NCBI RefSeq assembly: GCF_907165205.1 | Contig: NC_058193.1 | Location: 7,874,001 to 7,938,000 of the forward strand | From: Coccinella septempunctata | Taxonomy: Eukaryota > Arthropoda > Insecta > Coleoptera > Coccinellidae | Length of the DNA stretch: 64,000 nucleotides | Direction: 5' to 3' | In this document: in pieces, positions 22,201 through 34,200 of the stretch | Numbering within the stretch: the stretch's first letter is position 1 | Layout: the number at the start of each line of letters is the position of its first letter | Position numbers and translations under genes: made by a program | The notes under the pieces: model-generated | What the model was told of the DNA's origin: nothing | Databases searched by the model: none | What the model saw: the letters and a program-made list of their open reading frames with translations, nothing else

Positions 22201-25200
22201 CTTTTAATCAACTCATCCTGAAATAATCTTATATACTTACGTTTTTGATTGTTATATGTGCCACCGTTTTTTGTATACACTGACACTTACTGCATGTTCA
22301 GTATAAATAAATCTTATCTTATCTTATCTTTTATATGTCTATCGGGTGTTATTATTCATGCAAAAACATCCAAATTATTTTGATGCTTATAGAACTACAA
22401 GCAAAACAAGACATACTGAACGTCTCCTCTATCCTCACCACTCTCTTTCTTCAACAGAGATTGAATATACATGGGAATCAAGTTGTTCAACGCTCTTCCA
22501 AGAGAATTCAAGTTGATAACTAGTTGCAATATGTTCAAGAAGAGATAACACACCCTGATGATGGAATGCGAGCCCTATAATTTGTAAGAATTTTTTGCCT
22601 TTTGTAAAACATTTAAGTAATGTATTTTTTATTCGACGAATTCAATTTTTATTATTTGTACTAATTATTTGAATTAATATATTATAACTTTAGCCTTGCG
22701 GCTTTCACACTCCTCTCCAGAGGAACATTCACTTATCCCAGATATCTCAGATATCAAAAGGATTAAGCTCTGTTGGAGCCCTTTCCAGGTTTTCGAGCTC
22801 CTCCGCTTCTTGCTGTCGGTTGGATTACTGATCCACCCGCACTTCCTCTCGAAGCAGACGGTGTTCCTCTGCATTCCCCATGTACTTGCGTACAGTTCTC
22901 GCCGTTCCCAGCAGTACCGCCTTCTGAATGACTCTATAGATATTTTCGTTCAGCTGAAGTTTATTCAAGTTCTCTAGTAGTTTCTTCGGTATCAGGCCTG
23001 TAGATGATATGACAATAGGGATGGTCTTGATATCTTTCAGCTTCCACTATCTCCTGGTTTGCTCCTCGAGATCACTGTACTTTGAAATTTTTTCAGTGTG
23101 TCTATCCAGAAGATTGCTGCTATTTGGAATCGCCACGTCGATAAATAGTTCTGTGTACTCATCCTTATTGAGCAATATGAGGTCTGGTCTATTGTGAGTT
23201 GTTTTCCGGTCTGTGAAAAACGTGCGTTCCCAGTAGAGCTTGTGATGTTCATTTTCCAATACAGCAACATAAACTACTCGATGGAGTTCTGACGAAGCAG
23301 CCTTGCTCAGGAAATATTTTCGAAGTCCTTCAATTTCCTGGGACATACGGTTGGACAAATCAACAATTCCTCTACCCCCAAGATGTCGTGGCAGCTCTGT
23401 CCGTTCTATTGAGCTTTTGGGGTGATGTTTATTGTGTTTAGTCAGCATCGTCCTTATTTTTCTCTGTAAGGCTGCTAAATCGGTGGTCGTCCAAGAGATG
23501 ATACCGAATGAATAGCTCAGCGCCGAGCAAGCGTAGGTGTTAATCGCTTTTATGAGATTCTTGCTGTTAAGACCAGTTCTCATTATCCTTCTCAATCTTC
23601 GGGTGAACACCTCCGTTAATTCTTTCTTCATCTGGGTCTGATTGATTTTTCTTGCCTGTTTTATGCCTAGATACTTGTATGTGTCTCCTTCCTTAATTAA
23701 TTATAATAATATTTTAATTATTATTATATTAATAATTGTATTATATTATTATTAAAAAGAAAGTTCGACAGAACCTCCAAACAGCGAGTGACCGAAAGAG
23801 TACTTGGTATTACAGCAAAGCTGTGGAAGGTGGTTTCAATGTTGTAGACTTGGTCTGGCTACACAACCCCCATCTGAAGATAGGATTATCACCTGTTAGT
23901 AATAGAAGGACTGCGAAGGATCATACAAGGCGATACAAAGGATCAACGATGTGTACTTTATCCAAAAACTACCCAGGAGAAAAGAAACCAGAGGTCCATC
24001 TAAATCGTTTGGCGAAGTACGATGCGAACTACGACGAACATGACGAAACTAATCTAAGAAGGACGACCACCCAGAAAGTGGATCCTGATGAAATGATTTT
24101 CGACTGAGATGGCACTGGGTGAGCAAGAATTGGATTTTCCATTAAGAAACAGCAGGATCTCTTTTCTCTGCCTGAAGATTATTTATCAAATTTATTAGAG
24201 TAAGATGCATATGTTTTACCATCGAAAACAACGCTGAGCATTACATTTCTAAAAAAATTTAAATATGCCAGGAAAAAAATCAGATGAAAATGGCGAATGT
24301 TAATCACATAACATTGACGTTACTGGCGTGGAGGAAAAAACTCGACGATTTAAGCAATGCCCTTGTGTTTTGTGATATCTTTTCCCTACTTACTTCACTT
24401 CAAAGACAGTGCAGATTTCAGTTCGTAACAGTTTGTTTGAATTTTAATCTTAATTTAAGTTGAGCCAAGTTTACTTAGATAATTCATTTGAAACATTTTT
24501 TGGGTCACTCTGTATAAGCATTATTTGTTACCACCAAATAATATGTCTTATTCAAAAACCCCTGTATACTGGAAGTAAGTACATACGTTTCTCTGCCAAA
24601 TTTGAAAAAAAAAATACATAATTATAACGATGCAAGTTTTTGTGGATCATGTTGAAGGAATAGAAAACCTATCTTACCATTTTTAATAGCTCGTTTAGTG
24701 GTTGGATCTGTTGAGCATGAACTAATGATGTTAGTCAGCTTAACTTGGCCATTGATGCATCCGTTGAAATGTGAAAGATCAGATGAGAAATTAATCCCAC
24801 CTGTGAAATATTCATATATTGTTAGTGCAAATGTTTGGTTTCAATGGTTTTATGCTGGAAAATATCGTACATATTGAATAAATAGTGTTCTATTGTTAAA
24901 TAAACATGAGAAATAGCTATTTATCTGCCACTGGATCAACCCATGGTCAGATCAAAGTTATAAAATAATTAAGAAGTGGAATTAATGTCTGTGAAAATAT
25001 AATCAATAAAGAAGTTCACGGCATGCAGACAATTATTAAATCCTTACCGGAGGTGTACTTTTTCAGAACTTAATTGTCTGCATGCCGCGAACTTCTTTAT
25101 TGACTACTAAATAATTTTCTTGGAAGGTAAGAGCGTGAAGGGAAAGGATATTTTTACCTCTGTTTTTAATTGTTTCTTGAGAATTCGACAAAATATCAGA

Positions 25201-28200
25201 AGATATAACTACATTAGCTATCGCCATTTTATAATTCTGTAGTGTTTCGCGCTAAAACAAAAGTTTATTTCAGAATTAATCATAACCTTATACTTTTCTT
25301 ACCTCTTGCTCTGTTGTTTCTGATGCAAAACCTCCTGTCGCAGCATTAGAATTCTCCTCTTCCAACTCGCGCCTCTCACTGAATTCTTTTGATTCTGTAT
25401 TCTTCTCTTTGGTTACTGAAATTAAATTATTTTTATATATTCTAGAATCTAGATCGATTAACCTAATTTCATAGTTTCAATTCTCACTCAAATAATTCAT
25501 TTTAATCCATCTGCATGGCTTCACCTATGACTAGTAGAACATCAATTGAATACATCTTGAAACTTGATTCAAATGAGTTATGGCCGTATGAACCGGTGAC
25601 AAATTTTTAAAACTAAGCTTCAAAACTCGCATTTTAGAGCAGTTTTTGACGTTCTTTCGCCTTATCTTAATTGTTGTCGAATATCTTGTTTAACTAATAT
25701 ATTAAAACCTCATTTGGCAGAGAGATGTTTCTTGGAACATTGATGTTTTTTATTTTTTTCTTTTAAATGGATTAAATGAACGACTATGGAGAGTAAAGAG
25801 AAGGAGAACGATCGCTGCTTTGAGACCATATATTTTTTGTCCCTAAAATAGGGTAGTTCATTCTTTTGCCAACAAGCGCGCTGGCCATCACGGGATGGCG
25901 AAATTTTGATTTAAACTAATTGTAGGTGGCTGAGTGAATTGTCTTCCTGTTGACATATGATTAGAATATTATTGTTTTCAATTTTTGATAAGAGAACAAC
26001 CATGGTGAAATGTTGAAGAGTGCGCTAGTGTAAGAGTGTTTTGGCATCGGAAAGAAAAGGAGAATAAAATTTTCGAGTGCATTTTTGAAAGAAAATTGGA
26101 AAAAACCTTACCTCGAGAATCGACTCGGAATCAATTTGTGTGTCATGAGCACTTTTACGATGAAGATATCAAAAAGATGATGGATTAATTATGAAAGAAA
26201 TCAAAATTGTCATCCCTCGTGAGAAGTGGACTCTTCTAAATAAGAATGTCTAATCAATAAAACTACATGGTTCAGAAGTAGATATTCTTGAAGAATATTG
26301 TTGGCATAACATAATATATCGTTTATAACGGTTCTCAGCTGAGTATTGGAAACATAATCTACTCTAATACCTAAGTTTAAAATCTGAGATTGCTACCTTT
26401 TGTTGTCTTGATGTGTACTACTCCTCACTGCGAATTTATATAATTTTGAAGATTACAGTAAACTACTAACATACCTGTTTTTAATAAACAAACGTAGGTA
26501 AAATTTTTTTGACCAGTGATTTCTTTTGAATTTCATTTGATTTCGCATTTATTATGAGTGAATAAAGCTCATAACATAGTCCCCTTTATAATATGACATA
26601 TATTTTATTGCATATAATTCAGAGAACTCATATTTAATATAGACTTGAAGAAAGGTATTTGAAAGATCATCAGAAAAACCACGATGACGCATAACCTAAA
26701 ATAAAATGAAGGATGTTCATTTAAAATTGACGCTCAAATCCCCACCCCTTATCGATAAACGGGGACACATTTTTAGTACGGCGATCGTTCTCCTTCTCTC
26801 TACTCTCCATATATACGACGTACATATACTGGATCAGAGACAACTGTCTCTGTACTATATGTGTCAGCAAAATACTGTGGACTGTTACGGGACGTGTGGG
26901 GCGCGAGAGGTAGATGCTACACTAATCAAGGATCAGCTCAAGAGAGCAGTGTACGTGCCGTTTATTAGCGTCTACGCGTATATTTGTATTGGCGTGCAAA
27001 GTAATTAGACGTTTATATATTCTATTCTTAATAATTATGGAAAAAGAACAGAATTCGGCTCAATCTGAAATGTGTTGTTTCATTAGCTAATGCTACTATT
27101 TATTCATTACATAATTGTTTCGAATAGAGGACAAGCCTATAAACTCGAAGGTTATAGATTACATACATGCAACTGATGCGGATAAACGAAAATGAAAGCG
27201 AAAAATACAAAACTGAAATATCATATACAAAAAAAAAAGAAAATTATATATAACATCACAGTTCCTCATAGAGAGCACTTCCACCTGTCATAACTGATTT
27301 TGAAACCGTTTACCGAGGTCGATCGCACTACGCATTTAGGCAGACGGTTCCAGTTGTGAAATATGCGGTTAGGGAGAAAGTGTTGACGTTGGGAGGACTT
27401 GAAGTTTTCACGTTTCAGTTTGAAAATATGCCCTCGCAAGTTATTTCTATTCGGAGGAAACATACTGCCAATCCTCTCACCGAAGTGGCCCTGCATGGCT
27501 CGAAACGAGAAGATCAGGTCACCGCGCACTCGTCTCTCCTCGAAGAGTGACAAATCCATAGCAGAAAGTCGATGCTTCTATGAGGGTTGCATTGGACAAT
27601 AATGAGCGCGAGTGGCCCATCGCTGTGTGGACTCAAGAATATCGCTTCGTGAGGCACCAGCAAACTGGACCGGCGCGGCGCCGGCGTTCTCAAGCGTTGG
27701 TCGGACGTATGTTTTGAAAATGATCCCGAAATTTCGGTCATCACAGCCTCTGAAGGATTTCTTGAACATGTAGGTAAGCTGTTTTGATTTGGCTGAGATA
27801 CGATCAATATGGGCTAACCAACTAAGATTTTCCGAAATGGTTACGCCAAGGTCTTCAATCTGGGATACGGGAGTCAGTTATTCAGCATTGATAGTGTAAC
27901 ACAAACGAGGGTTGTTTTTGCCTATGTACATGAAGTACAAAGCATTTACTTGTGTTCAGGGGAAGCAACCATTCTTCGCACCATTTATTCAAGATGTTCA
28001 AGTCAGTCTGAAGATCAGCCTGATTTACTATGGGATTATTGTAAAGTTTGATGTCGTCGGCAAACTGTGACAGGGTGGATTTATACCGGAGTAGAAGATC
28101 GGAGGTGCAAAGAAGAAAGAGCAGAGGCCCCAGAACGGAGCCTTGAGGGACGCCAGATAGTATCGGCCAAGCGGATGAGGAGAATGCATCGCCAACACGT

Positions 28201-31200
28201 ACGCGGTGCGAACGGCCAGTCAGGAAAGCTTTAATCCAAACGAGCAGCTCTCCCCGAACACCCAACTGCCAGAACATCCAACTTTGCCAGTAAACGGTTG
28301 TGCGGGACCCTGTCGAAAGCTTGGGAGAAAAAGCCAATCCGAGGGAATTGAACCTGTAATCATGGACTTGCGAAACATGATGGTAAGGGGGATTGTTAAC
28401 GCGACAAAATTAATTAGTTGACTGTAATGATCAAATTGAAGTTTAATAAGAAATAATTTAAAATAAAAAAAATAAGTCACCAAAACGGTAATTCGACTCA
28501 CCTTTCTACTTGCATCGACCATGCACTATATTCTCGATTATTTTCCGGAGTTTTCGAAATTTTCTCCTCGAAACAAACTCGACCGTAGAGAGAGAGATAC
28601 TTTCTTCTTTTCTCCGGGATCAGTTTCGTCTTTCGCTGATTCACCGACGTTGTCAAATTTACCAGTTCTGGTGTAAATTTAAGGCAAACATTTCCGAGCA
28701 TTGATCCATTCGCATAAGACACAAAAAAAAATATACATCCTGAATTCAGACAGGGATAGATAGGGCACTGGCACAACGCTTAAGAAGGAAAGGTGTAATT
28801 CCATCGCTGCCAGGAGCAGAAGAAATATTGAGCTTAGATAAGTGATGCTCCATAATTGCTTCATTGATTTCAACATTCAGTATTTCGTAGCAGCATCGGG
28901 GAAACTGTGGGGTTGGACTCGGATCAGGCGGATCAGGGAAAAATATTGAAAAACGACTTAGCTAGAATGTCCGCCGTCTCTTCAAAGCCGCAACTTAGAC
29001 TGCCACAGTCATCCTTGACGTCCTGACTCACATTGGTGCTTAAAGATGATCTTACATATTTGTTCTTAGATGAGGCCAGTCCATTCTCAAAGTTCTTCTT
29101 CGAATTTCGCAAGGAGGTAGAGACAAAATTGGAGTAATTACGATGCGTAGTGAAGTCCGCTGTGGATCGAGTACGCAAGTCTCTTTGCCATAGAGATTTT
29201 TTCTTTCTTATCAGCTGAAATGAGTGATCGTTAATGCAAGGCTTCAGAGGATTCCATTTCTTCATCATAACCCGGGTGTTCGAGGAGACGATCTTATCCA
29301 TTAGACTCGTAAAGGTCGTCCATTACTTGTCAATGCTATCGTGAGATGGAAGCAAGGAGTTCCAATCCAATGTCGTCAATTCAGCGGAGATGTTTTCATA
29401 ATCGACCTTATTTATAGTCTTCATATCACGATGGTTGGCATTTGATGAAGGAAACTGCAATTCGGTGGAGAGCCAGAGCGTGACATGATCAGATTTACCA
29501 AAGGGATGCAGATAGCTGAGGTCTGAGGTAAGCAGAGGGTCAGAGACGAACACCAAGTCCAGACGGGATGGGGTTTGATCTTCTCTAAATCTGGTGCGTT
29601 GTGTTACAAGCTGTTGCAAACGGGAGTTAGAAACTAATTCGGAGTAAGGAAATGATTAATGAGACGCAGGGGTAACATGATCATCGGCCACTTCAGGTCG
29701 GGACAATTGAAGTCACCCGCAATGAAAATATTGTCGTAGGTTCTAGATGCTTAGGAGAGAAAATTAACGCAACTGAGGTCAGCAGGAATACACCCAACAA
29801 AGATTGATAATTGGTTGTTAGAAATTTTTAGGAAAATGTTATCGATGTCGGTTAAATTTTTATGTTTCAACCCTGTAAGAGTCGGTTATTTGTTTTTTGA
29901 CATATATGCAAACGCCCCGGTAGCCAAGTGTGTCTTGAGTATCGGCTCTGTAGATAGTGTAACCGGGATAGGTGTAAGTCGATGATAAGGATTGTGTGTT
30001 TGCATATATGATGGGCCAAGAATTCAGGTAACCTAGTGTTTTGATTTCACACTGTTAGGTGGAGATGGAATGCTGACGATTTTCGAATTTCCTTCAACAT
30101 ACTTTATGGTGAGATTTGGTTCACCTGTGGATAATCTCTCTCTCAGCTCTGCTCTCATCGATATGTTAACTGGAACAATTGTTCCCTGGTTTTGTCGTCC
30201 TGAATCTTGACCGTACGGTACTGAGAGCTGCCCAGAATTGAGTTCCTTCTTCTAAGAATCGTCTGATCTATCTCGGGGTTGGTAAAGGACACCCTAATCC
30301 AACGAGGACGATTCCTGTCTCGAGACTGCAATTTAACTGTGTTGACAATGTGCCTACTGGAGGATGCGCTGATGAGATCGCAAATCTTCGAAACGGTGGC
30401 AGTGTCAGTAGCTTTATCGGATTCAGGAAAAAATTAGATTGAATGAACGTTTTATACGATCGATAACTTCCGGAACGATAACTTCCCTCGAGTCACTGGC
30501 AGAAGACGTACTCGAGTCAATATAATTGATTTTGTCCGACAAAGACGAGATGGTCTCACCGACCGCGACCTGAGTATCTTTCATGGTGGCTATTGCGCGC
30601 TTGCAAGAATCAATCTCAGATTTATGAGAGGTTAGAATTTCATAGTGACTGTCAACAGTGGCAGCACACATGTCGAGGCGAGCCATGAGATCATTCTGCC
30701 TCTTCTTGTCACGCTCTAAACTGGCTGTCATCTTGCGCATTTCATCCATCAGAAGCTCGAAATGTTTGGTGGTAAGACTCATCTCGGACGAACCTGATGG
30801 TGATGACGCAGGTGTGACGTGCACAAGAGACACAGCACGACGAGAGCTACCGGAATTACTGCGGAGTAGGCGCTCGCTAGAAGAGCAGGCTGGACAGCGC
30901 CATATTCCTTTACTTTCTTTTAGGAACTCAATTTCTTTGCTGCCCAAGTAAACACACTCAGGATGGAAAGATTTTTTGCATCTGGTGCAGAATGCTGAGA
31001 AATTTGAGTCGATAATTTGTTTGCTACAGTTACTGCAACTACATGGCGTTTTGAGATTGAAACGCGGTATAGGAATAGGGAAATACAAAAATTACTATTC
31101 ACTTCCTTAGGCCTGTAAGAAAGACTTCGACACAATGGGAAGGCCACGGGCAGGGAAATACAAGGTAAAGAGTAGGAGGGAACAATATGTAGATGCTGCG

Positions 31201-34200
31201 AATGCGCAATACAATACAATACAACCCGGACACCCGATGCGTAATATGAAAGCAATAAGTAGCACACAGTGCGAGATCTCGGAGAACAAGCCGATCAAGG
31301 TCACGCCACCGGCGAACGGGAGAGTACGAATAGTGTTTGTGTAGACAATATTATCATATTATTATGATCGAATGAATTAAAAATGAATGTTCAGCCTGTA
31401 TCAATGCAGGAAAAAAATATATAAATCCTCAACTGGAGGGTTTAGCTCACGATTAAACTGAAAATGGACCAATCTTCATTTGAAAATCGTACAAAATTAG
31501 AAGTTTCGCAGGAGCACGAAATAATAAGTTTTCACACCAGTATGCACGCATTGGATACTATTGCTGCAGTTTTCCTCTTGCTCATAATTTTGATAAATAT
31601 ATATCGATATTTATTTAATATACAAACAGAAATACATCCAATTACAGGGGTCAAAATTATAAAGATAATGATCTAGTTAACGCAGTCAACAACACAGAAG
31701 GAAAAAAAAACAATTAGCAAATGAGTACCTTCTACAATTATAAATTAACCAAAAAATTTTATCCATAATAAATTATGACATATATGAATCCATAATTATG
31801 ACATATATATGCTCTTGAAAACAGCAGATGACAGATGGAAAATATCGATATTATTGATTTGATGGTTATAAAATCTAACTATTCTAAGAAATACAGAATT
31901 ATAATAAAGTGAAGTTCGTGCTAGGGGAACAAAGAAAAGGTGTCTACGACGATTACTTACAAACCGGACATTAAAATGAATTTTTTCAATTAAGGGAAAA
32001 TCAATAATCGTTGACTATACGGAACAAAAACATCCCATCGGAAACAACCCCTCTCTGTCTACCAATATCTGTCGAATTACCCCATAACATGATATTATAC
32101 GATAGGTGACTAAATACTAAACTATAGTATACATTCATAAGTGAACACAAGGGAAGCAGATACCTGACTCGACTTAAAGCATAATTATAACTGTAAAGCT
32201 TTTTACATACTTCATCAACGTGTGAATCCCACTTCAAGTGTCTATCGATATTGATACCTAGGAACTTCGTGCAGTTCTTTGATGCAATGACAGAATCTGA
32301 ATGTCGAACTACAAGGGTACTATCATTATTCGAAATGGAGAAGTAAATGCATTCGGTCTTGTTCACATTTATCATGATAGCGTTAACATGGCACCATTTA
32401 ACGAAGCAATGAACCAACAAATCGCACAACACCTGTATTTCCTCCAAAGTATCGGCTAATGAAAAATCATCAGCAAACAAGATTGCTCTTAGCATTTTCC
32501 ACAATTCTCGACGAGTTTTACAAAACAAACAAACAACTTCACCAAATTCTCAGGCAGAACGAAACAAAAGCGGTCCTAAGACAGAGCCCTGAGGCACACC
32601 CAACTGCAAATTATGTTTACTAGATGAATTATTCTGAACTCTAACGGATGGAACTCTACCTTCAAGATAACTTCGAATCCAGTCATGAAATATTCCCCTG
32701 AATCCAAGATTGTAACATTTGTCTAATATGAACTGAAAGGATATACTATCAAATGCTTTAGACAGATCAAAAAATAATCCAGCAACATATGAGCTCTTAT
32801 CAAGGCAGTAGTATACAAATTCAAAAAATTCCAGAGTCCCAGTTTGAGTTGAGCGACCTGATCTGAAACCGTGCTGTGCAGAAGCAAGCAGTTGAAACCT
32901 ATCAAGGAATTTCCTCATTCTATTGAACACCAATCGTTTAAACAGTTTGGAAAGACAGCTGAGAACAGAAATAGGTCTATAATTACCAATATCAGATACA
33001 TCACCTTTTTTATGAACTGGAATAATAGTGGCCTTTTTTAGGAGATCAGGATAAACTCCTGTGGTAACCGACATGTTAACCAAATAGGCGAAATGCCGAC
33101 TGATATCAGGATATCTTCAAGATTCGCGCAGAGATAAAATCAACACCTGAGTCATTCTTAAGAGATTTCAACACGTCAGCCACCTCATGATCCATAACTG
33201 GATGAAAGAAAAAGTTATTATTTGGCATACATGAAGTAGTACATGAAGTGGACAATGCATTATTATAGTAACGGTTGAGGCTTATCTTCGCAACCGTTGT
33301 AAAATGGTTGGCAAACATCGCAGCTACATTTCTGGGCTCATCGAACAAAACACCGTCAACAACAAGCTCAATGGATCTTTGATCAGTGTTTTTTCGTCCG
33401 GTCACAGTATTGACCAGATTCCACACAGTTTGTAGATTTATCAATAAGATTATGGTGGAAATCTAATTTAGCATTTCTTAACAGATTATTATAAGAATGT
33501 TTGGCTTTTTTGTACAAATTATAGGTAGATTCACTACTGAGATTGATATATATCTTTGACTTACCTTCCTACATCGGATCCCATTGCTCCTAGTTCGCCG
33601 ACGACACTAAATTGTATGGTATTCCCAAGGATCAGACCTTACAGCGTGACTTGGACTCTATAGCACGTTGGTGCAAGGACTGGAAGCTGCCTCTAAATCT
33701 TGATAAATGTGTAGTTTTGCATATGGGTAACAACAACCCCCGTCTCCAGTACAATCTTTGCGGCAAACGAATTAATCCTACACGTAGCCACTGTGATCTT
33801 GGTATTGTTATAACAGACAGTTTATCTTGGTCGGAGCACATATTGTCCATTGTAAACAAGGCTTAAAGGTCTCTGTTTATGATCCAGAAGGCTTTTGGCA
33901 GGTGCGATCCAGCTACGTGTAGTGCTCTCTATAAGACCTATATTCGTCCTATCGTCCTACTCTGGAGTTCGCCGGACCAGTTTGGAGCCCAGTGTTGTGC
34001 CGCGACGCTGACATTCTCGAGAATTTGCAAAGGCGGGTCACGAGGTTACCCTACGGTGCACGCCGCCGTACCGATTACGACGCGAGGCTTGCTATAATGC
34101 ATCTATCATCATTTGCTGACCGTAGAAGGCGCGGAGATCTTATTGTCACCTTCCGGGCCCTTCATGGACTTTTCGGTGTTGACTTGCGAAGTCTGTTCGA

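Larger units (their letters stand above)
17611..22233 (+). mobile_element. Ty3/Gypsy LTR retrotransposon, complete with both LTRs but defective
   Basis: LTRs lie at 17611-17875 and 21969-22233, start TGTAAAGAAAATTTATTCC and are nearly identical, so insertion is comparatively recent. A 4-5 bp direct repeat (TACT or ATACT) flanks the element, as expected for this superfamily. A G-rich polypurine run (ATGGGGGGTGA) immediately precedes the 3' LTR. Internal order is gag, zinc knuckle, protease remnant, RT, RNase H, integrase, i.e. the Gypsy order. Several frame breaks and at least two internal coding deletions disable it. It sits in the 3' UTR of LINE B. Confidence 0.93.
27236..31345 (-). mobile_element. 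CR1-like LINE with PHD-finger ORF1, near full length, interrupted
   Basis: Reading leftwards: 5' UTR-like sequence 31089-31345, ORF1 31088-30060, endonuclease and RT start 30060-28736, a foreign 350 bp segment, and RT to 3' end 28385-27236. The ORF1 architecture (PHD zinc finger then coiled coil) is known from CR1-group elements. Several frame breaks and a deletion across RT motifs 2-3 disable it. Confidence 0.88.

Noticed and set aside
26706..27008. 100-codon plus-strand ORF
   Set aside because: Starts inside the inverted terminus of the THAP element and has no recognisable domain.
28502..28776. Additional FAM120 exon
   Set aside because: The open frame ends in phase 2, which does not join exon c, and no family resemblance was seen. 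Reported as an unexplained segment instead.
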